A stretch of DNA of 64,000 nt, taken from positions 1 through 64,000 of the forward strand of contig NZ_KE386945.1 of assembly GCF_000429725.1 (NCBI RefSeq), written 5' to 3'. Positions within the stretch are counted from its first letter, which is position 1; every line of letters starts with the position of its first letter. Below are positions 42,078 through 51,686 of this stretch, piece by piece. The DNA comes from Alkalicoccus chagannorensis DSM 18086. GTDB lineage: Bacteria > Bacillota > Bacilli > Bacillales > Salisediminibacteriaceae. The notes beneath the pieces are model-generated. The model was not told the DNA's origin and ran no database searches. It saw only the letters and a list, made by a program, of their open reading frames with translations. Both the position numbers and the translations under genes were made by a program.

Positions 42078-44354
42078 TTAGTCCTCCTCTGTTTCTGAAG
42101 CAGATCTTTGTTCAATCCGATCCAGTAGTGTTGAAAATTCTGCTCGTGTTACAGCGCGATCCGGACGGAAGGTTCCGTCTTCATATCCTCCTGCAAGTCC
42201 AGCAGATGCGAGGCGCTGTATATCCTCATACCCCCAGTGGGATTCACTCACATCTGGAAATGAGGTCTCATCAGATCCACTGAATGTAAACGCCCGGACG
42301 AGCACGGCCGACAATTCGGCACGTGTCAACGAATCAGAAGGGCGGAACGTACCTTCCGGATCACCTTCGATCAGGCCTGCCTCCTGCGCTCGTTGAATAT
42401 GATCATACATCATCCTGGATTCTGAAACATCCGTGAAATCTCTGTCATTGTCTGCCTCTGGAAGTTGAAGCTCTCTGACCAGCATCGCCGCGGTTTGTTC
42501 ACGAGTCACACTGCCTTCCGGCTGGAACGTGCCGTCCATAAAGCCGGTTATCGTGCCCCGATCATTCAGACGAAGGACTGCAGAGGCTGCCCAATGATCA
42601 GCTGCATCCGGGAACCGCGCCACTTCACGGGATTCCGTCACGGCCTGCAGCCCACTAAAATACAAGGTTCCCTCCTGCTTATTCGCCTCATTCGTCTGAG
42701 CTGCATAAATCGTTTTCAGCGTATAAGGCTGCGGGACGCCTTGAGGTAGATCAGCTGTTACGTACCGCCACCCATTCCAGTCTAATCCTCCGTTTTCTGT
42801 GAAGTCGACCGTATGACGTTCTCCCTCAGCATCATATACATAACCGCGAAGCCATTCCTGCCCGCCATCTCCATACACCCACATGCCAATCTCTTCCACT
42901 TCACCAGCGAAAGCTGCCGGTTCTGATGCATGAAGATAGGCTGCAGCTGTGCCAGTTTCTTCGTCTGTGAAATCATAATCGACTTTTACTCCCGGTTCGC
43001 CCAGATGCTGCGCCTCCGTTGATGCAGAAGCCTGAACGGATGATTCTCCGCGCAGGGTTTCCGTATAAAAACGCTCCGGTGTTTCGAAATAAGGAAGGTC
43101 GTCCACCGGTCCATTTAGTAGAGGCCAGGGAGAAGTGTCCACTGCCTGAAGTGTCGTCGAAACGGCACGCTCGCTTCCTGCTGATGGTGTGTTGATGAGA
43201 TCAGGAAAACCATATCCAGGCTTCATTCCTGCCATCGTCGTAGAACCTCCCCCATCGAGGTTGATCGCCCGGTCCGCACCCAGCTCAATGAGATGATCTG
43301 CCAGCTCGGTGATCGACAACCCTTCTGCCTGCCCATTCTGTCTGCCGTCTACAGTGACAAACATTACATCGCTGCCATCCTCTGAAATACCAATGGCTGT
43401 CCGCGGCTGCCGCGAGCTGGACTGGAAAGAAGCTTCATCCATTGTGATATGACGTTCGCCGTCCTTCACTAGAAAGGGACCGGAACCAAGGACATAAGAA
43501 GCATCCTCCCAATATTCATCTATGTTAAAAGACAACTCCACTTCATCCCCTGGTTCCAGTGCCGCCAAGTCCTCATCGATGCGGTCACCATGTACAGAAA
43601 TGACAAAACCATCTTCAGGGATGTCAGGATGGGAGCTTTCCCATCGGCTGTCTTCCTCGTTACGCTCATTTCGTTCTTGAATGGTCCCGCTGAAGGAACT
43701 ATCCGTCTGGATGGAAGAGAAATCACCAGCATCCTCTACGACAAATTCAAGGCGGAATTCTGAAGGGTTTTCTCCAGGTGTATCCAGTGCATGATTCGGT
43801 GTGTATATGTTGAAACTATCGTTAGCCGGCGAAGTGTCCAGCTCATCAATATCCCAGGAATTCCCACCAGAAGAAAGAACCCCCTGCATGTTATGTTCAT
43901 CGATCAAAGCCGTACCATCCTCCATCATGCCGAAAGCCTGCAGATGATGGTTATACCCTGCTTCGTTGGAAGAGGTTCTTCCAAAACGTAGAAGCTCTCC
44001 TTCCTGAATTAGCAGGTTAGCTGGCATACCTTGGTTCAATCCACCCGTTTCAAAAAAAGAAGCGTTTACCGCACCCAAAACCCGGCTGCTCAACTCATGA
44101 TGATCCCGCGCCTGATCGGTTGTTGTCCGGAGACGGTTCAATGGGTCTGGAAGGCTCAGTTGAAGCTCGGTATAGGGATCATCCAAATTTACCGACATTG
44201 CATGTATAGACTGCGGCACGTCCCCGCCGCGTTCCCATGCTGCCCATGTCACACCATTCGAGAGCTCTTCCACTTGCTGCTCTTCCGCAGTAACGGCAGA
44301 AGGAAGCAGTACCGCTCCAGCAGTTAAAGCGGCTAGTATATGTAAGTTTTTCAT
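42078..44354 (-). CDS. SLH-anchored phosphodiester glycosidase (NAGPA family)
   Basis: A 758-residue secreted protein: signal peptide (1-24), a NAGPA/phosphodiester glycosidase domain (about 60-380; RTAIGISEDGSDVMFVTVDGRQ-like core and AINLDGGGSTTMA), a beta-rich carbohydrate-binding-like region (about 430-560) and three C-terminal SLH domains (about 570-745; TREQ-, TRAEL- and TRAEF-type motifs). The family removes sugar caps from phosphodiester-linked sugars, so wall teichoic acid is a possible substrate (inference). GGGGAAATGAG precedes the selected start, 18 codons inside the longest frame. First gene of the SLH operon. Confidence 0.9.
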   Translation of the reverse strand: MKNLHILAALTAGAVLLPSAVTAEEQQVEELSNGVTWAAWERGGDVPQSIHAMSVNLDDPYTELQLSLPDPLNRLRTTTDQARDHHELSSRVLGAVNASFFETGGLNQGMPANLLIQEGELLRFGRTSSNEAGYNHHLQAFGMMEDGTALIDEHNMQGVLSSGGNSWDIDELDTSPANDSFNIYTPNHALDTPGENPSEFRLEFVVEDAGDFSSIQTDSSFSGTIQERNERNEEDSRWESSHPDIPEDGFVISVHGDRIDEDLAALEPGDEVELSFNIDEYWEDASYVLGSGPFLVKDGERHITMDEASFQSSSRQPRTAIGISEDGSDVMFVTVDGRQNGQAEGLSITELADHLIELGADRAINLDGGGSTTMAGMKPGYGFPDLINTPSAGSERAVSTTLQAVDTSPWPLLNGPVDDLPYFETPERFYTETLRGESSVQASASTEAQHLGEPGVKVDYDFTDEETGTAAAYLHASEPAAFAGEVEEIGMWVYGDGGQEWLRGYVYDAEGERHTVDFTENGGLDWNGWRYVTADLPQGVPQPYTLKTIYAAQTNEANKQEGTLYFSGLQAVTESREVARFPDAADHWAASAVLRLNDRGTITGFMDGTFQPEGSVTREQTAAMLVRELQLPEADNDRDFTDVSESRMMYDHIQRAQEAGLIEGDPEGTFRPSDSLTRAELSAVLVRAFTFSGSDETSFPDVSESHWGYEDIQRLASAGLAGGYEDGTFRPDRAVTRAEFSTLLDRIEQRSASETEED

Positions 44355-44450
44355 CTCATTTCCCCTTTTCCTATTCCCATAACAATTAATTATCGTTCCA
44401 ATGTTCATTATACATGAGTGAATCGATTGTGCAGGTTACATTTTATTAAC

Positions 44451-44479
44451 ACTGCCTGTTCATGCCAAGAACAGGCAGT
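44451..44479. terminator. Hairpin upstream of the SLH operon
   Basis: An 11-bp perfect stem ACTGCCTGTTC / GAACAGGCAGT without a strong T run. It may be a weak terminator or an operator-like palindrome about 95 bases before the start codon. Nothing was recognised in 44480-44874. Confidence 0.4.
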
Positions 44480-44874
44480 ACGGCTCACTGCTCTCGTGGG
44501 AAAGCAAGCATCTATCATCCCTGGTACTATGAAGAAAAATTGAATCAGGCGGTCCTGTCCAGAAGATGGTTGTTTGGATTGGAGACAGGCTCAGTGATAA
44601 CTTGACCGATCCGCATGGGGCGCCTGCCCCACCCTGCCCAGCAGCCTTGACGAAAAAGCCCGCCACAAGTTAAATGCTCTGCTGCAAGAAGCGAGAAGGA
44701 CAGGGAGGTCGTTGCCTTCGATCGTCGGCGCTTCGAAGCCGCAAGCTTGTCAGCAATTTGCGACAGTGCGGTGTTCCAGCGATGACTGGCAGCAGGAATT
44801 CTGCATACGAACCGGAGCAGATGCTATCTTTTCACAAGGCTGTGTTATCGTTTGTTGTTGATGTCATCCGCTTT

Positions 44875-44967
44875 CGGCGGACGCTTGCTCCAGGACTTGT
44901 CCTCCACGATCTTCCGCGAAGCGAAGAGGATGTTCGGACGGTGCTTATCCCTAGAGCGTCGCCGCCT
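44875..44967. repeat. Family B palindromic repeat, copy 3
   Basis: Opens TCGGCGGACGCTTGCTCC and closes AGCGTCGCCGCC; the middle has CTTGTCCTCCACGATC and GAGGATGTTCGGACGG as in the other copies. Confidence 0.75.
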
Positions 44968-45016
44968 ATCGCTGCTTTCATCAAATAACAACATCAAGCC
45001 TTAGCAGCGCTTTTCA

Positions 45017-45051
45017 CAAAAAAAGCCCGCCCCCGGAAAATCGGGAGCGGA
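45017..45051 (-). terminator. Intrinsic terminator of the CAP protein at 45090
   Basis: CCGCTCCCG / CGGGGGCGG stem (one wobble) followed on the minus strand by CTTTTTTTG, 40 bases after the stop. Confidence 0.85.
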
Positions 45052-45089
45052 CGTACGTATTGTCTTTTCATGCTTGAAGAGCTGCGCCA

Positions 45090-46415
45090 TTAGTCAACTT
45101 CATATTCTGTGATGAATTTCTGTGTGAAATACGGCTGGTGATCGTCTGTAAAATGAACACCGATGCCATTTTCTTCGTACTTGTCAGAGAGCATTGTTTC
45201 CCGATGACTTTCGGAATAGAGCAGATTAAAGTGTGCGTGCAATGGGCTGATTTGATTTCTAGCGAGGTTCTCCCCAGCGTGCTTGAACAAAATGTCATGG
45301 TCACGCATACGATCGAACGGCGACTGTCCCATTTGATTATCATGGGAGAAATATAAGTTGTCTGCCATATCCGCACTGTGCTCCCCGGCAGCAGCGGCTG
45401 CCTTCTCGTTCCATTCCAGCGGCTCCAGACCGGCCATCTCCCGTTCCATGTTCGTCAGCAGCCAGAGTTCACGTGCATAGCTTTCGCTTATCGTATCCGA
45501 GTCACGATTGCCGTAGAATCCTTCTTTGGCATGTTCGGCATCCTGATGGATAATCTGAACACCGCCGACACGGTCCTCTTCATGGCGATCATAAAACACA
45601 GTAACGTAATAGTCGTTGATTTCAAAGAAATCCCACGTCTCATCGTCACCATAATTAAAGTGCAGACCGTTTTTTTCAAGCCAGCGTTCCGGCTGTCCGA
45701 AGCGGTCACGAACATCGCCGCGCGTAATGTCTTCGTCGGTCATCTCCGGTGTCATCGGTGCGAACACCGCGTCTACCGTGCCGTCCTCAGCACCGACAAA
45801 GTGGAAAGAAGCGTTCTCTCCATATACGACATCCCACGAGAAATCGTAAGCTGTTTCGAGTGTCTCATCAGCAGTTCCGCCATCCCAGCTTTCACCGGGC
45901 AGTACCGGCATCCAGTCAAACAGATTTATGTCGGTTTCAGAAAGCACATTGTCCTCATCGCTTCCGGGCCGTTCAATCGTTTCAGTATGACCGGATTCTG
46001 TCACCGTGACGGTTTGGGTACTTCCGTCCCAGCCGACATTTGCACCGAATGCTTCAGAAACAAAGCGGAGCGGAACGAACGTGTGCCCTTCCCGAATGAT
46101 CGGTGTCTGGTCGATCGTCACTTCTTCATCGTTGACAAAAGCAATCTGCTCATCGGCATGCATATGAATCGACGCATTCTCATTGGAAGCGGTTATTTCG
46201 CGGCTCTCCTGATGCCAGGTTACTTCCGCTCCAAGGTCTTCAAAAATCGTCCGTAAAGGCACCAGCACGCGGTTGTTTTCCATAAACATCTTGGACGCCG
46301 TCTCTGGCTGGTCCTGACCGTTGAATTCGTATTGTATGCTTCCGTCCGCATGAGCAGCCGTTCCGCCTGCGAGCATCATGCCGGCTGCTGCTGCTGTAAG
46401 TATAAGCTTTTTCAT
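45090..46415 (-). CDS. Secreted CAP-domain protein with CuAO-N repeats (paralogue 1)
   Basis: A 441-residue exported protein: signal peptide (1-23, ending AHA), two copper-amine-oxidase-N-like repeats (about 40-145), a CAP-associated domain (about 165-305) and a C-terminal CAP/SCP domain (about 315-440; LTNMEREMAGLEPLEWN, GENLAR, SHRETML). Bacterial CAP proteins are secreted and of unknown biochemical role, near wall or spore functions. The start is the ATG nine bases after AAGGTG. It shares architecture with the protein at 46981. Confidence 0.9.
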   Translation of the reverse strand: MKKLILTAAAAGMMLAGGTAAHADGSIQYEFNGQDQPETASKMFMENNRVLVPLRTIFEDLGAEVTWHQESREITASNENASIHMHADEQIAFVNDEEVTIDQTPIIREGHTFVPLRFVSEAFGANVGWDGSTQTVTVTESGHTETIERPGSDEDNVLSETDINLFDWMPVLPGESWDGGTADETLETAYDFSWDVVYGENASFHFVGAEDGTVDAVFAPMTPEMTDEDITRGDVRDRFGQPERWLEKNGLHFNYGDDETWDFFEINDYYVTVFYDRHEEDRVGGVQIIHQDAEHAKEGFYGNRDSDTISESYARELWLLTNMEREMAGLEPLEWNEKAAAAAGEHSADMADNLYFSHDNQMGQSPFDRMRDHDILFKHAGENLARNQISPLHAHFNLLYSESHRETMLSDKYEENGIGVHFTDDHQPYFTQKFITEYEVD

Positions 46416-46764
46416 TGTCATCCCCACCTTCAAAGGTTTGTCCCAAGATGATGCTGTATAGCTGCTTCATCTATTAATCATTATGACGTTCTCTATACAA
46501 TAATGTTACCCTTTTGTTACAAAATCAAACGTTTTTTTGGAAGACAAGCGCTTTTAAGGGGAACATTACCATATAAAGTACGTCCAAAGCATAAAAAGTG
46601 CTAAGACTTTTCTGTATAGAAGGGGGGTTATATTACAGGTAGATGACAATTTGATGACACGAGGAGAGTGGGGGTGGAATTGCCCACTTTTTTGTATTAC
46701 CCTGCTGGCGGAACGGGAAACCCGCTTTTGCTGACTCCCCTCCTTCCACTGCGTTCATACAGCA

Positions 46765-46880
46765 GAACAAAAGTCGCTTTGCGCTTTTGATCGGAACGGC
46801 GTGTACCGCAGGTTTTTTGAGGGAAGCACGGGTTCTTCCTGCTTCCCGAGCAGCCGGCTGCGCCGTCTTCCTGCTAGGAC
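46765..46880. repeat. Family C dispersed repeat between the CAP genes
   Basis: ACAAAAGTCGCTTTGCGCTTTTG head, TCGGAACGGCGTGTACC, then TTTTTTGAGGGAAG...TGCTTCCCGAGCAGC and CGCCGTCTTCCT. A clear copy with a rearranged palindrome. Confidence 0.7.
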
Positions 46881-46903
46881 TCTTTATGCTTTACTACAAA
46901 GTA

Positions 46904-46939
46904 AAAAACAGCAGCCCTCCTATGAGAGAGCTGCTGTTT
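46904..46939 (-). terminator. Intrinsic terminator of the CAP protein at 46981
   Basis: AAACAGCAGC / GCTGCTGTTT stem followed on the minus strand by TTT, 41 bases after the stop. Confidence 0.85.
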
Positions 46940-46980
46940 CTCTGTTTATGCTGCGTGCTGAACGGCGGTGCCGCCGCTTG

Positions 46981-48387
46981 TTAACGCCCGGTAAAGAATT
47001 TCTGCGTGTAGTACGGACGGTTTTCCGCATCGAAGGCCGTGCCGATGCCGACCTCTTCGTACTCGGAAGTCAGCAGGTTTTCCCGGTGTCCGTAGGAATT
47101 CATGAGCCCTTGCTGAGCAATGATCGGACTCGACTGGCCGGAGGCGATGTTTTCACCGGCCCGGCTGTACTGCAGTCCTGCTTCCTCCATCCGGTCAAAC
47201 GGATCAAGCCCTTCCGGTGAATCGTGGGAGAAATAGCCTCGTTCCGACATGTCCCGGCTGTGATTATAAGAGACGGAGGCCACCTGTTCATTATAGGAAA
47301 GCGGCTCGTAGCCGTGTTCCACCCGGTCTGCATTGACGAGGTCGTACATGAGGCGGTCGAAATCGTCGCCGAGTGCATCGTCCGGATCGGCGTAATACCC
47401 TTCCAGCGCCATTTCCATGTCTTCGGAGATCAGCTGGGCTGCCGTCAGTTCATCTCCTTCATGAACGTCATAAAAGGTAGTCAGAAATCCGTCTTCCACC
47501 TCAAACAGATCAAATTCATCCGACTGCTGCTGCGTGTAGCGGGTATTGCCTTTCCGTATTTCAGTGACCATCTCTCCGTAGCGGCCGCGGACGCTTTCCC
47601 GGTGATCCCCTAACGACGTGCCTTCCGGAGAAAGGATCGGTGCTCCGCTCGTATACAGGCCGGCCACTTCCCCGTCTGCGATGCCGGCCATGCGGAAGTT
47701 CTCGTAGTTATCATGGTAAATATACCAGTCGAATCCGTACTGCGAGGCCGTAATCCGTTCCGGACTGCCCCAGGCGTTCTGGACATCCGACTCTCCATCC
47801 CCGATATGAACCCCGTCCACCGACCAGCGCTCCGGTGCTTCTTCCGGCGCTTCAGGTGGATCGTTGTCCTCTTCCTGCTCGTTTGTCGGCTCCGATACAT
47901 CCCGGCGGCCGGCCGTTACCGTGATCTGCCTGTCTTCTTCGCTCATCACAGCTTCCATCGCGTCCCCGTCCCAGACGAGGGAGGTTCCGAATGTATCCGT
48001 GACGAGGCGGATTGGCACGTACACACTGCCATCGACCATCTGCGGCGCCACTTCAAGCGACACTTCTTCTCCATTAATGTCCGCCGTCGTGCTGTCCAGC
48101 TGCGCAGCGAAACTGCTGTCCCCGCGTTCCGCTTCAATCCATGCCGTCTCGCCTTCCCAGGAAACGGACGCGTCCATAGCGTTCATCAACGGACGAAACG
48201 AGACATATACCTGCCCATCCTGGAGAAACGCGTCTTCCACTACCAGCTCTTCCTGATCATCCACTTCTGCAGGTTCCGAGTCACGAACTTCCTCTATATC
48301 GTTAAAAGGGAACCACCAGATCAGTGCCACTGCTGCCAGCACGAGCACAATCGAAAACCCAGGGCCCCGGCTCCTTCTCCTTGCCAT
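46981..48387 (-). CDS. Membrane-anchored CAP-domain protein with CuAO-N repeats (paralogue 2)
   Basis: A 468-residue protein: basic N-terminus and a membrane helix (about 11-28), two copper-amine-oxidase-N-like repeats (about 50-150), an acid/proline linker, a CAP-associated domain (about 190-335) and a CAP domain (about 345-468; LVNADRVEHGYEPLSYN, SHDSPEGLDP, GENIASG, GHRENLL). The architecture matches the neighbour at 45090, but it keeps an uncleaved anchor. AGGAGG lies seven bases before the ATG. The two are probably an old tandem duplication with their own terminators. Confidence 0.9.
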   Translation of the reverse strand: MARRRSRGPGFSIVLVLAAVALIWWFPFNDIEEVRDSEPAEVDDQEELVVEDAFLQDGQVYVSFRPLMNAMDASVSWEGETAWIEAERGDSSFAAQLDSTTADINGEEVSLEVAPQMVDGSVYVPIRLVTDTFGTSLVWDGDAMEAVMSEEDRQITVTAGRRDVSEPTNEQEEDNDPPEAPEEAPERWSVDGVHIGDGESDVQNAWGSPERITASQYGFDWYIYHDNYENFRMAGIADGEVAGLYTSGAPILSPEGTSLGDHRESVRGRYGEMVTEIRKGNTRYTQQQSDEFDLFEVEDGFLTTFYDVHEGDELTAAQLISEDMEMALEGYYADPDDALGDDFDRLMYDLVNADRVEHGYEPLSYNEQVASVSYNHSRDMSERGYFSHDSPEGLDPFDRMEEAGLQYSRAGENIASGQSSPIIAQQGLMNSYGHRENLLTSEYEEVGIGTAFDAENRPYYTQKFFTGR

Positions 48388-48557
48388 TCTGCATTCCTCC
48401 TGCTGAGATGCCTTCTTTCTATTTTACTCTGCCGGGAGCGCATCCAGCAAGCAGAACGCAGAGCCGGACCAAGCGCACAGACCCGCTGCTCTTGGATGTA
48501 CGAACGACCTGAGGAAAGCCGCCCGCTCCGCAGCGTTGGCAGAGACGAGACCGGATC

Positions 48558-48625
48558 AAAAAGCAAGGCCAAAAGAGCGAAGCGCCTTTTGCTCGGAACG
48601 GCATGTCCTTTAAAAAAAGGCTTTG
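48558..48625. repeat. Family C dispersed repeat, truncated copy
   Basis: Only the head is present: AAAAGAGCGAAGCGCCTTTTGCTCGG, then AACGGCATGTCC, ending in a TTTAAAAAAAGGC hairpin. Confidence 0.6.
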
Positions 48626-48654
48626 TTAAAGCCTAGTGTTGTTATAACAAAAGT

Positions 48655-48754
48655 ACGCCTGCGGCTCTTTTTTCTTCGCTTGCCGCGGAGACATCCTTCC
48701 GCTCTCCCTCCCTACGTCCGGGAGGATCTTCACGCTTTCTTTATCCGCAGGCGT
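48655..48754. repeat. Family B palindromic repeat, copy 4
   Basis: A 100-bp element bounded by perfect 10-bp inverted ends ACGCCTGCGG / CCGCAGGCGT, with CGCTTGCCGCGGAGACATCC and GGGAGGATCTTC inside. Confidence 0.65.
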
Positions 48755-48823
48755 CTCAAAAATAGCCTGGGCCTGCTCCGTTTAATGTAAGTTTCTTTTC
48801 TTTCAGAAGGACGCAGCGAAGAC

Positions 48824-48918
48824 CGGCGGACGCCTGTGGAAGAAGGAGATCGGAAGCTCCCGCAGGGCGTAAGACCGAGGAAGCTGGAGATTTCCTCTAC
48901 GGCAAGCCTGCCGAGTTA
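48824..48918. repeat. Family B repeat, degenerate inverted copy
   Basis: CCGGCGGACGCCTG head and GGCAAGCCTGCCGAG tail, with AGCTCCCGCAGGGCG inside. It is close to copy 4 and may form a longer composite. Nothing was recognised in 48919-49169. Confidence 0.35.
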
Positions 48919-49169
48919 CAGTGGCGTTTTCTGTCATTATCAACAACAAACGATAACAGAGCTTAAAGAAAAGAAACGAGCGCTTAACAAGGATTCGCAT
49001 GAAGGAACAAAATGGGAATATAGATATTTGAAGTTGCACGTGCGTTTCATCAGCATACAGGCGGGAGGCAACGCCAAGGTGAAGCAGAAAACAGATCTCT
49101 TCCTCATGGTGACGAAACGAAGGAACTGCGCCGCCATAAAGCTGGTTTGTTCGCTTTATCCTCAAATGA

Positions 49170-49208
49170 AACACTGCCGACAATCCCATTCGGATCGTCG
49201 GCAGTGTT
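49170..49208 (-). terminator. Intrinsic terminator of the ComEA-like gene
   Basis: 11-bp perfect stem ACACTGCCGAC / GTCGGCAGTGT; short T run on the minus strand (GTTTCATTTG). Confidence 0.75.
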
Positions 49209-49253
49209 TATTCCTTCATTCGATTTTTCCCAGCCTCGGTCTCTCTGAAAAGA

Positions 49254-49859
49254 TTATTTATCGGTAACGGTAAGTCCCGGGCGGAGCCGTTCCAGTTTCT
49301 TCTCGCCGATGCCACGGACGCGGGTAAGGTCGTCGAGGGTGTCATACCGGCCGTTGGTCTGCCGTTCTTCCACGATCCGCGCAGCAAGGTCCCGGCCGAT
49401 GCCGCTCACGCCTTCGAGGTCATCCACATCCGCCTCGTTCACATCCACGATGCCGTCGTCTTCTTCTTGTTCTTGCTCTTCTTGTTCCTGTTCTTCTTGT
49501 TGTTCTTCTTCCTCGAGGGTCAGCTGCTCGGATTCCTTCTGGGTGTCCGCTTCTTCCTGCTCGTCGTCAGAATCCTCCGGCGGTGCTGGCGCTGGTTCTT
49601 CTTCCGTTTCCGGCTGCGCGTCGGTATCCGCCTGCTCCTCTGTATCCTCTTCAGCAGGCGCGCCGCTGTCCTCACCGGACGCTGCTTCCTCGTCGTTGTA
49701 TGTATCCTCTGCTGCATGCTCTTCCTGTTGAGGCGCTTCCTCTGTATCCGGGGAAGGCGCGTACGCTCGTTTTTCCAGCCGCTGCCGGATCATTTGAACC
49801 AACGGCATCATCGCCCAGAGGACGGCCGCTGCTGCTGTGATCTTCAAAAACCGCTTCAT
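49254..49859 (-). CDS. ComEA-like helix-hairpin-helix protein
   Basis: A 201-residue protein: N-terminal signal-anchor (about 5-25), a long acidic, Glu-rich linker (about 35-135, low complexity) and a C-terminal pair of helix-hairpin-helix motifs (VDVNEADVDDLEGVSGIG, then YDTLDDLTRVRGIGEKKL). The architecture and length match ComEA, the membrane-bound DNA receptor of natural competence. However, comEB and comEC do not follow it, so the symbol is left open. AGGAGG precedes the ATG. It is 12 bases downstream of the GGDEF gene. Confidence 0.85.
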   Translation of the reverse strand: MKRFLKITAAAAVLWAMMPLVQMIRQRLEKRAYAPSPDTEEAPQQEEHAAEDTYNDEEAASGEDSGAPAEEDTEEQADTDAQPETEEEPAPAPPEDSDDEQEEADTQKESEQLTLEEEEQQEEQEQEEQEQEEDDGIVDVNEADVDDLEGVSGIGRDLAARIVEERQTNGRYDTLDDLTRVRGIGEKKLERLRPGLTVTDK

Positions 49860-49871
49860 CTGCTCTGCCTC

Positions 49872-51302
49872 CTATACTCTGCTTTCCTTCAGTATATCAG
49901 ATTCTTCCCGGGCGGGAATGGGATAATCTGCCGAGCTGGATGGTTTTTTTTCGAAGGAGCGGTTGTACATGGACATGCCGTTCTTCCCGTTCCGCTTGAT
50001 TTCATACATCGCCTTGTCTGCCTCGAGAAGCATGTCATCCACCGTCCCGTCCTGATCGAACCCCGTGATGCCGATGCTCGGGGTAACGATTACCTGCTTC
50101 CCGTCCATATCGAATGGTTCACTCAGACGCTGCTTCAGCCTCTCCCCGACTTCTGCCGCCTGCTCACTCGTGATCTTATCGAGGAAAATGACAAATTCGT
50201 CTCCGCCGAGCCTGCAGACCATGTCGCGCTCCTTCAAGGAAGAAGTCAGCCGTTCCGCCATGTACGTAAGTAAATCGTCCCCAACCGCGTGGCCGAAGCG
50301 GTCATTGATCTGCTTGAACGAATCCAAATCAATAAAAAGAAGGAAGGCGCGCCCTGGATCAAAGGATGGCAGCGACTGCATGGAAGACACGTACTCGTAA
50401 AAATGAGTACGGTTCGGAATTTTTGTCAACGAATCATGGTAGGCCATGAACGCCATCCGTTCCTCCGCATGCTTGCGGTCCGTGATGTCAATGAGGGCGG
50501 CTTCCACCCGGTCCAGCCTCCCTTTTTCGATGACCGGCATCATATTCGCGGTCACCCAGATCGTACGGCTGTGAAGCCGGAAGCGGAATTCTACTTTCCG
50601 CAGCTTCCCCTCCAGCACTTCCTTCTCAATCATTGCAACAAATGCCTGATCGTCTTCGTGGACATACGCTTTCCACGGCAGCACGGCGTCTTTTTCCATC
50701 GGCAGCGCCATCAGCTCCGGAATCCCCGAGGTGATGTCATGACGAGCTCGTGCAGGATCATATGTATAAGTCACAATCTGGGCGCTGTCCAGCAGATAAC
50801 GCAGTTTCAGACGGTGGTCGCGGAGCACGGTGAAAGCCTCCTGCATATCCCGGTGCTGCACTAATAGAAAGGCAGTCAGCAGCACGTTGAACAGCTGCAG
50901 GTACAGAAAGGTCGACCAGGATCCGCCCTGAAAAATGTCCGCTGCGGCTACTGCAAACACAAGGCTCGTGATGATCACCGAGGCCGCTCCGCTGAACAGA
51001 ACAGCAGAACGGTCCCGGTAGAGGGCACTCAGCAGCAGCCCGAACCATACGAAAATAAACGCAGACAGCATCTGCACGGTAAGAACAAGAATCGCAAACG
51101 ACACAAAATACGTCCAGAGCACGCCGTACATGAGAACACGCTGGTACGGAAATGCTGGCAGGACATAATAAAATAGAAGGAACAAAGGAAGCGAAAGAAC
51201 CGGCAGAAACAAAATCCAGCTCTGCGTCACAACAGCACTAAGGAAATACACAACCTGGAAAGCAAAGATTAGCTGCAGTACGATTTTGTTTCGTTCTTTC
51301 AT
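49872..51302 (-). CDS. Membrane diguanylate cyclase (PAS-GGDEF)
   Basis: A 476-residue protein: about five or six membrane helices (10-155), a PAS-like domain (about 165-285, ending ALIDITDRKHAEERM) and a GGDEF domain (about 290-450) with the intact active-site motif CRLGGDEFVIF. It is predicted to make c-di-GMP from two GTP. The inhibitory I-site RxxD is KERD, so product inhibition may be lost. It sits 12 bases before the ComEA-like gene in one transcription unit. Confidence 0.92.
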   Translation of the reverse strand: MKERNKIVLQLIFAFQVVYFLSAVVTQSWILFLPVLSLPLFLLFYYVLPAFPYQRVLMYGVLWTYFVSFAILVLTVQMLSAFIFVWFGLLLSALYRDRSAVLFSGAASVIITSLVFAVAAADIFQGGSWSTFLYLQLFNVLLTAFLLVQHRDMQEAFTVLRDHRLKLRYLLDSAQIVTYTYDPARARHDITSGIPELMALPMEKDAVLPWKAYVHEDDQAFVAMIEKEVLEGKLRKVEFRFRLHSRTIWVTANMMPVIEKGRLDRVEAALIDITDRKHAEERMAFMAYHDSLTKIPNRTHFYEYVSSMQSLPSFDPGRAFLLFIDLDSFKQINDRFGHAVGDDLLTYMAERLTSSLKERDMVCRLGGDEFVIFLDKITSEQAAEVGERLKQRLSEPFDMDGKQVIVTPSIGITGFDQDGTVDDMLLEADKAMYEIKRNGKNGMSMYNRSFEKKPSSSADYPIPAREESDILKESRV

Positions 51303-51577
51303 CCTACACTTCTCCCTTCTCTATTCACGCTATGCACTTCTTTTATACTAACACAAGCGATTCAGGAAAGGAAAGGAAACGGTGGAAGAAGCAAGGACTC
51401 AAACGTCATAAACCTTGTTAAATCAAGATTTTAACGAGAAAAAAGACCTTTATTACGCTTCTTTCTCCGTAGGGAAAAGTCCTGCATATTATTTCATTCC
51501 TTTCGACAGTTTAAAATGTCTAAGTCTTTTTACTCCTTTGTCACGACTAAACAGGGATCTGTCAGCCGCTCTTGAAA

Positions 51578-51616
51578 ACAAAAAGAAGGCGCCGGAAGGT
51601 TTATGCTTCCGGCGCC
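51578..51616 (-). terminator. Intrinsic terminator of the small membrane gene at 51687
   Basis: 11-bp perfect stem GGCGCCGGAAG / CTTCCGGCGCC, followed on the minus strand by TTCTTTTTG. Nothing was recognised in 51303-51577. Confidence 0.9.
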
Positions 51617-51686
51617 CTGCAGCAAAGAGAGTCGTCTCTGTTCCGTGCTATGACACTCTGCCTGTCCTGCTTCCACGTCCAATGGA

